A stretch of DNA of 64,000 nucleotides from Polytrichum commune. Its lineage: Eukaryota > Streptophyta > Polytrichopsida > Polytrichales > Polytrichaceae. Shown here piece after piece: positions 1-11,678 of the stretch (positions are counted from its first letter, which is position 1; each line of letters opens with the position of its first letter). The notes beneath the pieces are model-generated. The model made no database searches, had not been told where the DNA came from, and worked only from the letters and a program-made list of their open reading frames with translations. The stretch lies in contig OX485804.1 in NCBI GenBank assembly GCA_950295325.1, forward strand, positions 62,650,533 through 62,714,532, written 5' to 3'. Both the position numbers and the translations under genes were made by a program.

Positions 1-1169
1 CTCATTCAATTTCACATTGCCCTAGCTCCTTTTGGGTGTTCATCACATTAGTGGTTTGTGTATTTGATTGTGGAAGTACAATAGGCGTTTATAGATAAAT
101 TCTTTCATCAATGGAATACTCAATTTTGAACAGAGAGTAGAATGTTTGTCTTGCTCAAAAATAAGCTATAGCTATTATCAAAACATGCATGGTAGAGAAT
201 AATTAACAAGTGGAAAAACAATGGGACAAGTAGTTTTTTTTGTTGGTTCAAGATAATTTGAGTTTTGATTGACATCGAAACTACAAGATTCATACAAAGA
301 AAGTCTAGACAAGAACCACTTGAATCTAGAATTATCAAAATGTGGTAGACCAAAAAACTAACTCCAATTAAGGTTTGGTTTGTTGGGAGGGTTTATAAGG
401 TGTGTAGAAAATTTGGTAATATTGGTTGGAGTATAGGGATCCAATTGACTTGATGGACTATTCATGAGACATGGAGATTGGCTTATGTCAATATCAAAAA
501 GGCCAACAAGTGGACTTATGATCTTACTAATTATTTGATGAAAAACTTCTTAAGATCTTATTGGTCTTTTGAAACAATAATCACATTACCTTCTATGACA
601 TATATTGTAGACTTATATGCTTATGAGTTACATTTGGGGGATGAAAAAGTCTTCAACAACTTTATGATGAATGCTAGGATTTTGCATTTTACATGTGATA
701 GTGGTTGATTGTTATTCAAAAGCATATTTGTATACTTATGTAAATGACTATGTAGGAATGTAAACTTTTTTTCATGTATACGTATTGTCACTTGTATTTT
801 TATCATTGAAATTGTATGTGTATTGCTTGATTTTACCCCAAAAAACTTGTGTGTAAGGATTGTTGCAAACACACATGGTTCTTGGATTTTAATGAAAGGT
901 GCGCCCCGGGGTTTGGTGTTCACCTATATTTTGCAACGAGAGAACCCAAATAAAATGAATTGATTTTCAAAGTCTAGGAAGCCAAAAAGCTAGTGGGACT
1001 AAAAGTAGATTAGGATGGTGTCAAACCAACTAATTTCCGAGTTCCTTAGAGAGGCGGAGTGTGGTAGCCTAAGTGAGACAACGACTAATGTTGACTTGAT
1101 GGGTCCAATTGAAAGAAAGACTTGAGACTCCCTAATATTACATTCTCAAATAATAGTTTATATTCATAT
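1..1169. other. AT-rich intergenic DNA, no recognisable gene
   Basis: No convincing coding exon, RNA or repeat structure is visible. The longest open stretch (478-708, plus strand) starts at a TTG rather than an ATG, encodes an aromatic-rich 76-residue peptide and matches no family I recognise; I treat it as chance or as decayed transposon sequence. Confidence 0.5.
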
Positions 1170-1530
1170 CTAATGAGGACACTTCAACACAAGATGTGCC
1201 TCATTTTCAACGACTTTATAAGAGCAAAAACGGTAAACTCTATTATCTCTAGAGATAAGGATAGTTGACCACCATCCAATTTCAATGGCAAGTCTATGAT
1301 TCAAGATGCAATGATTTGCTATAGCAATGATTTTGTGTTGTGGTGGTCTCGATGGTTGCTTGAAGTACATTTCACATTCGTATTAGAGAAAATCCTCAAG
1401 GTGGAGGTAATCTAGTTTCTACCTTGAGAGATGCAAAGAGTTATACCACTCATTAGCAAGAAAAACCTCCTTGATATCATCAAATGTGTTTATTGATGAT
1501 GTTGGGTTGTCATAGGTTCCCCAATGAGAT
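1170..1530 (-). mobile_element. Decayed LINE-type retrotransposon 3' end (fragment)
   Basis: The minus-strand frame 1170-1370 reads a peptide with HRLAIEIGWWSTI, then RVYRFCSYK and ENEAHLVLKCP. This His/Cys pattern (C-x-x-C-like, then ExHxxxxCP) is what follows the reverse transcriptase domain in many plant LINE-like open frames. No reverse transcriptase is left in the window. A second diverged copy of the same stretch, including sequence beyond the peptide (the AGCAAGAAA..CCTCCTTGA segment), lies at 9590-9960 in the same orientation, which supports a dispersed repeat. It is a broken remnant with no functional product expected. Confidence 0.5.
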
Positions 1531-3529
1531 AAACCCCAAGATGCTTTCCATACAGGTGTAAATTTGTCCCAGGTGTGAATTCCTTGTTCTGCAAGGTGTC
1601 GGGAAAGTGAGGATGCTTGATTATGTGACCAAATAAGTTACTTGAGCCTAAAAACATCACTTTCAAAAATGTTTGCTAATTCATGTAGGTAAAATAGCTT
1701 GAAAATATTTCAAAACATTTTCATAGATTTTGGAATACTAGAAAGAGTCTACCCATTATTTTTTCAAAAAATAATATATTTATATGCAACCTCCATAAAT
1801 TTGCAAAGTTATTTAAATAAACATGCCTGTTACAATCCATAGGGGGTTTCCATTGATGTTGGATTGCTAGGTGAGAATCACCACAAAAACAATCTTATTG
1901 CAGGTGAGAGTCTTCTATTGAATGAAGGTGTTGTCCCCCTCTTTGTGGAGCAATTCTTACATTGCCTCATTGAGCAAAACTTACACTAGGGCATTGAGCA
2001 AATAGATCCTTGATTAACCATTATATTTGGCCAAAGTTCTTGATCTTTTTAAAGCTGCTACTATGAATGGCTAAAGAGTTGCTATTTTGTACTTGATGCC
2101 ACATATGATTTATTGCTTTTGACAAAGACTTACTTGATGGCACTTTTACACTCACTTGTTGTGGTTTGAAGATGAAAAATAGGTGTCACCAAAAGGAAGG
2201 TGTAATTGTAAGGCACTTGCCACCTTAGGTTGTCTTTGCAAAAAAGGAGGTTGACCATGTAAGAGAAAAATGCTATTTTCGGGGACATCTATAATTTAAG
2301 AATGCAAAATTTACTAAGGTTAATTTTTAGTTGTTTGATTAATTTTTATTGTTCTTTATTTCATTTCTAATGAAAACACTACATCCCAATTTGAATCTGC
2401 TTTACACTATTACACATGTCCAAGGCTTTTAAAATGTGACATGGATTTCTCTTGGCCATGGTCTTCAGACCGCAAACCATGATGACAATAAATCATAAAT
2501 CATTTTTTCTTGGGGTCACTGATCACGTGTGTACAATGGCCCTTAGGTCATTGCACCTGTAAGGTTTGTTGGAACCTGAAAAAGAATCTAGTAAGTCATA
2601 GTATGTAGATGTCAGCTAATCAATCAAGCACTGGAATCCAATAAACAACCACTTATCAAACCTTCTAAGACTTTTTGAGTCACCTTGGAGTAGAATAGAA
2701 TGCTACAAAAGATTACAAAATATGAGGTCTGCAAGGCACAGTCCAAAGAGATTGACCTTCATATAGGTCATCTGTCATACCTCTACAAGTGATTTATCAC
2801 ACATAAGTTGCTTTCCCACCCAATTATTTCCAACTTCATTCCCTACTGAGAAGAAAAAGATTGCTGGCATAAGAGCAACTCAAAATGTTCTCTCAATAAT
2901 CAAATTTCTAGGTTTTTTATGAGCAAAGCTACATACTCATCCCACCCACAAAGCCGAAATGACTTCCAAATCTCTATTGCCCACCAATCATTGAGAGAGG
3001 TCAAATTTACAGTGACCTCTGGAGTTACTGATGGACAATGTGTTGAGCAATCTAGGTAAGGCGTTGGTTGATAAAGGTAACAGCAATATACTCAGAGTGG
3101 GGCTTCTTGTCATTGCACTAAAGTTCCAGTAGGTTAGAGGTTTTACCAGCTCTTGAATCATCAATTTGACATGAGCACATCGTCGATGATATGTTGCATT
3201 AGGTTTGGGCCGCATCCAAATCCAAAAGGAATTTGCACACAGATTATCAAGTGCAAGGTGACACAAAGATCATCTGTGACATCAGATTTCATTTGTTTGG
3301 CTCTAGCTCTTCCTTATTCGTTGTGTCAAATTTTGACAGCATACAACCAGCAGATCATTCTGGCACCAACCACAGGACTTTAGAAACATTGCGGGAATAA
3401 AAATTCGCAAGGGTTGGTATCTCTATGTGTAAGGGAGAAAATTCATCCTGTACATGCCTCCAACTCCTTTGCAGATGGGACACAACTTCATGACAATATG
3501 TTTGAAAGTTTTGAAATCACATGCATGTA
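1531..3529. other. Intergenic, downstream of the CofE-like gene
   Basis: No gene recognised. Small open frames at 2988-3266 (minus) and 3153-3383 (plus) overlap each other, lack family resemblance and look like chance. The part next to 3530 probably holds the 3' untranslated region of the minus-strand gene that ends there. Confidence 0.45.
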
Positions 3530-6500
3530 TCACACAGTGGTGATGGTTGCTGTTGACGTGCGGACGAGCACAAGGGGTGTTTGTTCATCTGCATTTCCTG
3601 TAGAGTTTGCAGAACATAAAATATTGCACACTATTAGCCTTATTGCCAAATGCTTCATGTTGCATCTGACAATCTCAAAATGATATTGCAAGAGTTTAAA
3701 TTTGAGCAAGTGTTTTCGGTACATACTATTCAGGGTTTCAAATCTTTACATTGCTCATTCAAAATTTAGCCATTGATCTATCTAACATTGATTCAACTCA
3801 CATTTCATTTTTTTAGATTTTGCAATTATAAAATAAAGAGAAATAATAATTAAATTGCAATGCTACATTTGATGGGCATTGATTCAATGTTGTAATTTGA
3901 TGTGATTGAATCGGTGCTGATATATGGTTCCAGATATTTGTAATGTTCTGATGATGCATCCAGTATACACAACAGCAGCTGAAGTTCTGTTCATGCACCT
4001 TAAATTTCATATATACTGTGATCGAATGCAAAGCTAGGTCCTCAACTAAGTTTGTTATATTCTTATTCTCTAATTAGAGATGGATTTAACGATTCGACAA
4101 AAGGCTTATAAGTTTCATGTTTGTTGCAATGATCAATCCGTTTAGAAGCCAACTAAACCTGCAGCAATGCATATATTTCATGATGACTGCTTCAGGTACC
4201 TGCAGGGTTGTTTAGAAGAGCCGATTTGAGAGCTTTATGATCAACGCCGTTAGAAGCCTGAAAAACAGAATCAAGATAGGTTGTTAAATTTGCAATGCTC
4301 CTGAATGATAACACACCTCTAACTGTCTCCACAACTTGGTGAATGGTGATTGCATGATTCCTTATGTTGATGTGCTACCTAAGTGCATTCAGAGGTCAGG
4401 GGTTTAGGGTTTAGGGCTTAGTGGCAAGTGTTAAAAATAGATGAGATGAGCTTACTGCCAAGATCTGGACTTTCTTCAAATCATTCACATCAACAACAGC
4501 AACCTCACACCCTGTGCGCCATCACACAAAGAAGATTGGTTACTGTGAAGGAAGTTTTACATACCCTCCGGATTATCTTGCAAGCTGTACTCAAGTAAAT
4601 GACATTGTCAAAAGGAAAGTCACTGCTACAAACAAGAGACTGCATTCTAGGTGAACTTGGAAGATTTTTGCAGGCCCAAATAGACCAGTGGCTCCATGAA
4701 GAAAATGACTTTTGTTCAGGTATACATAGTATTTAAGCAATATATCAGTAACAGGTGAAGATATGAGCAGAAGGTGATAGATGGTAAGATAGAAGCCATC
4801 TAACCTGTTTTGGCTTTAAGGGCATCGACTGTATCCTGCACTCCCACCTGAAAGACATGAAATCTGCTAATCAGAAATGTTCTCCGAATCCTGAAATCAA
4901 AAACCACTACTGACAGACCGACAGGGGTAGCAAATGAGCACGTACTGGTCCAAGAGTAATAAACTGGTCATAAGGAGGTAGAGTTCCAGTGACATCATCA
5001 ATTAACCGTGCCTGCCAATGCCAAACATATCAGAAGCTCCAAATTATAAGGTTCATCCTCATTCCCATCATCTTCATCTATGAGAAGGGGTGCCTAAACC
5101 ATGACCAGAGCTGGAAATTGGGTATATACAAGCTCAGGTCTGAAGTAAGGTAAGAAAAGATGCTTTACTTTTGAAACAATCTAAGTTTTAAATCTCTGCC
5201 TCTTTGAAGAATGTGTTTCAAAGGCCAAAGATCCAACAGATTATTACGGAATAGAGCTTTCTCATCAAGAACCATGCTCCTCTTTTATGGAATGACAGTC
5301 AAAATAGATTGGTTGCAACTTCATGCTGTTGGATATGGAGCTTTGCAAGCAATCTCCCTGGAATTAGTTATCGAAACAGACTAACCTGAGCCCCTGCAAG
5401 TCTGTAGAACATGCCTCGAATACCCACCAATCTGCAGGAGCAACAAAGAGCAAGTCACACAGCCGCAGTCGACTCAAAAGAGAAGAAAACGTATGCGACA
5501 AACCAGAAAATGAATAATTCCAACTAGAATGGGATTAAGTTTATAAAGCACTCACCTTGCAACAACAGCAAAAATGACAGCAAATACAACTCTCAGTTGC
5601 CCTGTAATATCAATGAGAGACTGCAACAACCAGTAATACGAAAGTTAAGAAGCCAACTCATCACAGAAATGCCAAAATAGAGGGCTAGCTAAATTGGCTG
5701 AAAAACAAGTAAGTTTGTGTCTCTCTCTCATGACTTTGTGATACGTTGAAAAAAGAAACTCAACGAGGTGCTGCAATAAAAACCCAGGAAGTTATTTAGA
5801 CAGACATCCACCTGCATCCCACATGCAGTGGCTAGTGATGAAGTAGGATGAAACAGCTGACAAACCAACTTTGCTAACAAACCAGGCCGAACCCCTTGTG
5901 GATGCCGAAAGCGTCCTGCACACACACAGATATGAATATTTGGAAGTACAATCTTTGGGTTGCAGGACAATACGACCTTTACAAATGTAAGTCATATAGG
6001 GAACAATTTCTTATATTAGTGGCAGATAGATCAAATCTTGCTGGCTTAATATAGAATGCCAACAGCTGCCTTCAAAGACTCCTCTACTGCAAGAATCTTG
6101 AAGGACACAATTAGAATTTAGAAATAGAAATTTGAATAGCAGAGAATGGCAGAATATGAGACTTTCTGCATGGAGGCACCTTGAAATGAACTCAAAAGCT
6201 GATGCAGATGTTGCCACATTGACTTGTGTGTCGTTTTAAAGGTACAAATTAAATGAAAGACTACCAGCTATTAAGGCTTAGAACTTACCTTGCATTATTG
6301 CCAGGGGTGTTTCGCCAATAGCAATGACATCTCCGACTTTTGCATGTGGCAGCACGTACCTGCAAAGTTTATTTTGGTAAAGCTATACCTTCTCAAGCAA
6401 CATCTTATCAAATTGCTCTACACCTTGGACTAATGAAGTAAGGTGTCGAAGAGAGTATAAGTCCCAACATACACACTTTGCAACAACAATGCACAAAGAC

Positions 6501-9164
6501 TCTAATATGTTAAGAAATTGTCAAACTTTGCAAAGAACTACAATGGGACAAGAGAAGATCTGTACATTCGCAGTACTTGCAGTGGATCATCAAGATGGGA
6601 GAGCAGGTGTGTGCTGATTGGAAGTACGCTCCCAACATTCTCCACCCTGTTTGATTTAAATTTACAACAATTTTTCTAAAGTCCATGTATGTTGGTTTCA
6701 ATAGACCATTGGTGACTGCAAAACAAATATCAACCCTATATAGGAGATGGAAATACAGAAACATTGAAAGTGGCCTTAGAGCCACTTTAAACATTAAAAC
6801 ATTTAAAAGGAGCTAGACATTTACCCTGTACTTACTTGCGCCACTTTGCACTGCCTAAAGGCTTGACTGAATAATGAACAGGTAGTATGACATGTTGGCT
6901 ATGGGCTGTCCTGCCATGTGGACCATACGAGATATAATCCACATCAATGCGTATTGCCTGCATAACACACATTTGAGCATTAACTCTCTCTGCTGCTTTT
7001 TCTCAATGCGCAAAATAGCATGTTCCATTGTATACTGACACGAGAATTCCTCAATATGTCAAACACATATCTAGAATTCTAGGAACGTCAATTTTACTGT
7101 CCTAGTATGCAAGCCGCCCATCAAAGTACTCCGATGAGCATAAAACTGTAGCATCACCAAAATGATGAATTCATGCCTGAAGTTCTGCAAGAGATGCCCC
7201 ATCACTAGCTTGTATGTCCACCAGGACCTGCAAATTTAAGAATTTAAGACTTGATTCCACATCTCCATAGTCCCTGAGCTTGTAAAATGCTGCAGTGGCC
7301 TGACTACGGTGAATAGAGAAACAACTCAATAAAAAAATTGCTCAAGCAAAACTGGTCAGAGAGCTCAGCAAGAACTCATATGTGACAAATAACCAAATCA
7401 AAGATTAGCCTGTGTAGTTATATGTACTTCCATGGCTGTTGACTCTCCAGCACGAGTGATGTAAGATCGCCAGTATCCATCCTTTCGCTTTGGTGGATTA
7501 TCAGATGGATGCCTTGGAGAAATCTGAACACAAAAACAACCTTAGTCTCAAAAAGAGTGCTTAGAGAATGTGGAGTTGGATTTGATTACTTACTAAGAAA
7601 TCAGACATGGATGTGCCTGAATGCCTACTATTAGGGAAGAATTTTGGACCTGTACAGTTGCCTTAATGGAATCAAGTGATGCGCTGGACAGCATCTGTAA
7701 CTTGGCAGAGACTTCTGGTACGAAAAGCTCAAACCGACTTGAGATATTGCAGAACCTGTGTGCAACATTTTGTCATCAAATTCACTTATCTCTATGTAGA
7801 TTGAGCTGAGTTTAGATTTTTTGATGAAAAGATATGTAAGCTGTAGTTATGACGTAAAAGCAATCACCTAATAAATAGGGAACCTGCGCAGGAATGTGGA
7901 AGGGAAGGGGATCTGACAAAATGCAAATTGGACATACTGCATAAGTCCATTCATTTGGTAGTGATGTGGCTCTTGTACATCCCAGCTCCACTGGCCACGT
8001 GTCAATACCAATCCATCACCTGGACTTTTCTGCACAGCCATCCCACTCCTATTCACGCCCTCATGTTACAGGGAAGGGACTTGCAAGAATTTGAAGTCAA
8101 ACATACACATATATTCGGCTATTTTCTCAGTTCTCTGGTCCCAATGTACACTGAAAAGAAGTGAATTCCATCCCAAAAGTGCACTGGATGAATTCACATT
8201 TAGAAAAATGACAATTACATGGATATCCATATACCTCTCCCCCAGTGCTTCTATCGAAATCACAAGTACAAGGTGCAATTTCAGGGAATGGTTAGAGATG
8301 TTTTTCGCAGAACATTTGAATATCATGCAAAAGAAGCTACTCAGGGAGCCTCACAAAGGAATGTAGGAGAATGACCCATGAATGAGATATGCACACCTAC
8401 CAGAAGTATAATTCTTGAGCCTCCCAGTTCCTTTGAGAGTCTTTAAGGAGTAATTCAAAAATATCTTGAGACACCATTTGTGACCAAGTGTGACCAAGAT
8501 CCAGCGACTAAACTGCTTAAACAAATTCGGTGATTGAAATCCATGCTTCGGTGAATTTGAACCCCCACAATGTAACATCAGAATCCTATGTCCTTCATAA
8601 TTTGGGAATCGCCTTGTACATTCTAGAATTATGTCCAAGACAGTGGGTTAACTTGAATGTTAACGTGAGGAGTACTTCAAAAAAATCTTGAGACACCATT
8701 TGAGACCAAGTGTGACCAAGTTCCAGCAATTGGACTGCTTAAGCAATTCGGTGGTTGAAGTCCATGCTTAGGTATATTTAATCCCACACAATGTAACATC
8801 AGAATCCCAGGTCCTTCAGAATTTGATGAAATCATGTTTGCACATTCTAGAATTATGTCAAAGAGAGTGGGTTAACCTGCATGGTAAGAAGACGTCGCAG
8901 CTCAGACGCCAGCCAGAGCACATTGAGGCCCCCGTATGTACATTGGCGTGAAGAAGGTTTGTCGACGCTCTCGGAGGAAGATGAAGGTTGGAAATTATTC
9001 AAGGTGGTCTCCACTGCCGCACATCTGCAACCTCTGAGGGCCACCTTGAAAACATTTCCTCTCACCTCGGATGGATTTCGCAAAGAGCGTAATGGTGTTC
9101 GTGGAAGAGAATCCAGGCGAGATGAGGCGGGAGCGATCAAATTGCAATGTAATGCACTCATCAT
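3530..9164 (-). CDS. Chloroplast-type F420-0:gamma-glutamyl ligase-like (CofE-like) protein, 14 exons
   Basis: I assembled this from splice sites and reading phase. Exons on the minus strand are 9164-8877, 7755-7650, 7523-7428, 7227-7177, 6957-6836, 6359-6289, 5915-5812, 5620-5556, 5431-5386, 5011-4946, 4847-4805, 4511-4456, 4257-4200 and 3597-3530 (TGA 3532-3530). From exon 2 onward all phases agree, giving a protein of roughly 410 residues. The first ATG after an in-frame TAG is 9164; the Ser/Arg-rich start looks like a plastid transit peptide. Conserved blocks include [55 protein letters not shown] and [17 protein letters not shown] associate these with cyanobacterial and plant proteins annotated as F420-0:gamma-glutamyl ligase; the substrate in plants is unknown to me. 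Oddities: exon 1 (phase 0) does not join exon 2 in frame by the splice sites I can see, and exon 4 leaves through a GC donor (CAG|GCATGA). The gene is very probably real; the family name is less certain. Confidence 0.8.
8446..8879. repeat. Tandem duplication (~222 bp x 2) inside intron 1
   Basis: Copy 1 (8446-8654) and copy 2 (8668-8879) share TCTTGAGACACCATTTG, CACAATGTAACATCAGAATCC and ATTCTAGAATTATGTC, with scattered substitutions. The second copy ends exactly at the exon-1 donor (GTTAAC on the minus strand), and the first copy carries the same GTTAAC. The duplication therefore placed two candidate donor-like sites in tandem and may explain why exon 1 and exon 2 do not join cleanly. Confidence 0.8.
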
Positions 9165-9183
9165 GCTTGCGTTCTTCCTGCGC

Positions 9184-9192
9184 AAACCCTAA
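9184..9192 (-). promoter_or_regulatory. Telo-box-like motif in the 5' leader
   Basis: AAACCCTAA on the plus strand (TTAGGGTTT on the coding strand) lies 20 nt upstream of the proposed ATG at 9164. Telo-boxes are common near transcription starts of plant housekeeping and plastid-protein genes. The position fits a 5' untranslated region; no TATA box is evident close by. Confidence 0.4.
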
Positions 9193-9589
9193 TTGCACGA
9201 GTTTGTTTCTGTCCTCGATTCCTGGAATGTTATCTCCGACATGGATCGCAGACCTCATTCGGAGTCGTCTGCTTTCTCAAGACCTGTCCATCGTCTTCAT
9301 TCACTCCTCATTCCTTTCTACCGTTGAGGCCTCGGGGCACCCTATTTCATCTTTACATGTGCCATGCCGGAATGTTGTTTCCACGTGGGATACAGGTGGT
9401 AGTAGCGAATGTGAGCATGACACGTTAAAACTTTTTTATTAGGTTAAAAGAATCGTTCTCTCGGTTGAAATAGAATTCCTTCTACAGTATTGATGTTCAA
9501 ATCACCCCAATATCTCACAATGACATCTGGACCAATTTGAACCCCAAAAAAAGTGTTCAATATGACTTTGCATTGTAAAGTAACAACTT
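9193..9589. other. Upstream flank of the CofE-like gene
   Basis: This should contain the promoter. It is moderately GC-rich up to about 9420 and then turns AT-rich. A 123-codon open frame on the plus strand (9071-9442) overlaps exon 1 antisense and is judged a shadow. No classical TATA element was identified. Confidence 0.4.
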
Positions 9590-9960
9590 ATCTCTAATGG
9601 AGTTGTAGAGGAGATTTGACACTCTAATACAAAGTGTGCTTAATTTATAATTATGTTATACGAGAAAAAGTGACATAATATGTTATTTCTAGGGATTGGG
9701 ATAGTCGACCAATGGCCAATTATCAATGCAAGGTCTTAACTTCAAGGTGTGTACAGTAGCAAAGATTTTACGTTGGTGTGGTGTCAATGGTTGCTTCAAC
9801 TACGATTCACATAGTTGAGAAAGTCCTTGACATGCAAATAAACTAATCTCTTCCCTGTGAGGTGGAAAGAGTTTTACTCTTTAGCAAGAAAGGCCTCCTT
9901 GAGAGCATCATATGTGATTTTTGGTGGTCTATAAGTCTCTTATGTGACAACCACTAACTT
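9590..9960 (-). mobile_element. Second LINE 3'-end fragment
   Basis: Diverged copy of the segment at 1170-1530. Shared strings include the GATAGTCGACCA/GATAGTTGACCA block, the GTGGTGTCAATGGTTGCTT block and AGCAAGAAAGGCCTCCTTGA. It has no intact reading frame. The paired fragments are about 8.4 kb apart in the same orientation. Confidence 0.5.
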
Positions 9961-10680
9961 AGTCCTAGATTTGCCATAAAGCAAGCCTAATGGTACTAGC
10001 TATATCCCAGTTCCAAGTAATGGTGCTTAACAACTTGTTTAGTGACAAGAAATAACTTACCCTTCATTCAAGGTTTCAACACTTACAGTTCAACAATTGC
10101 CTGACTTAGTCACCTAAGTTGGAGAGAGGGGATCATTTCCATATGAATGTACCTCTCATTCATCCAACATAAAGCCCTAAACTTCTATGCAACCCGGATG
10201 TTGCTACTTTTATCTTATTTACTATTCGGCAGCATAATTAGCTTGAAAGACCCCAAGGTTGTCTTGTCCAAATCATTTGAGATGAATTGGTCAGTCACAA
10301 ACTTATAGGCATTAAGTTTTTATGTTGAATAAATGTGAGGTGCATTCATACGCGATATAATCCCCTCTCTCCACATATGTTAGTAGAAAGCTAAAGAAAA
10401 ATTCCAGTACCCATATTCATTGGAAAAAAGGGTACCTCTCATTCATTCACATGAGAACTCCAAATTATTGTGTAGCTTGGAGGTTACTTTTCAAGTTAAT
10501 TTGAACTTTAAAGACCCCAAATTAGTCTAATCCAAGTCATGTGAGATGATCTCTCTCTATGCGCAAGTTGGATGTCTAGCATGGATGAAGACAATGGTGA
10601 ACACCATTAACACATATGTACATAAGATAAAAACATATACTAAAGAGAATAGTGCTAGTAAACCTGTAATCTAGATATGT
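9961..10680. other. AT-rich intergenic DNA
   Basis: No coding exon, RNA gene or inverted repeat recognised. The sequence has loose internal similarity (two blocks reading CTCTCATTCATTCA), consistent with decayed repeats. Confidence 0.4.
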
Positions 10681-10830
10681 GAGTATGTGGCAGGGGGGAC
10701 GTTAAATACCCCCCCACGAACTTTTCGGGGTCTCAGAGTCGGGCTGGGGCAGCCGCCCGTCCAGAAAATCTGGATTTTTTGGACCCGACCGAAAATTGCT
10801 GCCCGCCCGCCCGATTTCGAAAAAAACCAT
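10681..10830. other. Short GC-rich island, probable transposon remnant
   Basis: About 150 bases rich in G and C runs (GGGGGG, CCCCCCC, GCCCGCCCGCCCG) sit abruptly in AT-rich DNA. Open frames on both strands are low-complexity and not protein-like. I take it as a piece of a GC-rich mobile element; no termini or target duplication are visible. Confidence 0.3.
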
Positions 10831-11183
10831 TGCCCTTGCATTCTTGAAGGCCACTTACTCACAAATCCCATATTGAGTGCACTTCACCTTCAAGGGCCAA
10901 AATCCAATATATATGTTCACTTCCATTGACTACATAAGCAATTGATTGGGGTTTCATTGTCAAAGTGAAACCGTCAATAAAACATGTAATTAACTTGGAA
11001 GTCAAAAATATTACAAAACCCTCACTAGCACTGAGGTTATAATTTTTGTGACTCACAATTTGGAATTGTCTTTGTCATTCTAAAATGACACTTAAATTTA
11101 GTGTGCTGATTAGTATGTGTATTTTATAATATTTTAGGTAATGCCGTCTACTTTCACAAGTATTCATACGCATTCATTAACAA
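10831..11183. other. AT-rich spacer
   Basis: I see no gene or structured element in this stretch. Confidence 0.35.
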
Positions 11184-11585
11184 ATTATTAGAATTAATTC
11201 ATTGGACTTAATTATTAGAACTAATTCAATGGAATTAATTATTATAATTAATTCACTGGACTTAATTATTAGAACTAATTCAATGGAATTAATTATTATA
11301 ATTAATTCACTGGCATTAAATTCCAGAAATTAGTTATTATAATTAATTCACTGGAATTGATTCCAGAAATTAATTATTATAATTAATTCACTGAAATTGA
11401 TTCCAGAAATTAATTATTATAATTAATTCACTGAAATTAAATTCCAGATATTGATTATTATAATTAATTCACTGAAATTAAATTCCAGATATTAATTATT
11501 ATAATTAACTCACTGGAATTGATTCCAGAAATTAATTATTAGAATTAACTTACTGGAATTAATTCCAATAATTAATTAATTACAG
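11184..11585. repeat. AT-rich tandem array (~55-bp unit)
   Basis: Repeated units built on ATTATTATAATTAATTCACTG followed by GAATT/AAATT and CCAGAAATTAA run for about 400 bases, some eight or nine imperfect copies. Neighbouring units differ by a few substitutions and small length changes, as in a locally expanded satellite. TTAATTATTATAATTAA cores make it strongly self-complementary, a possible matrix-attachment or replication-slippage hotspot; that role is inference. Confidence 0.85.
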
Positions 11586-11653
11586 TAAGTACATTACAGC
11601 CAACATGGCACCCCTAAATCTGCCATGCCTCCGGTCTTTGTACCAAAGCTTGC

Positions 11654-11678
11654 CCCCTCCGCTAACAATGCGGAGGGG
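11654..11678. repeat. Perfect 9-bp hairpin
   Basis: CCCCTCCGC, a 7-base loop TAACAAT, then GCGGAGGGG. It sits in a GC-richer patch directly after the AT-rich array. No T-run follows it, and in a plant nucleus a terminator role is not expected. It may be a piece of a transposon end. Confidence 0.6.
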
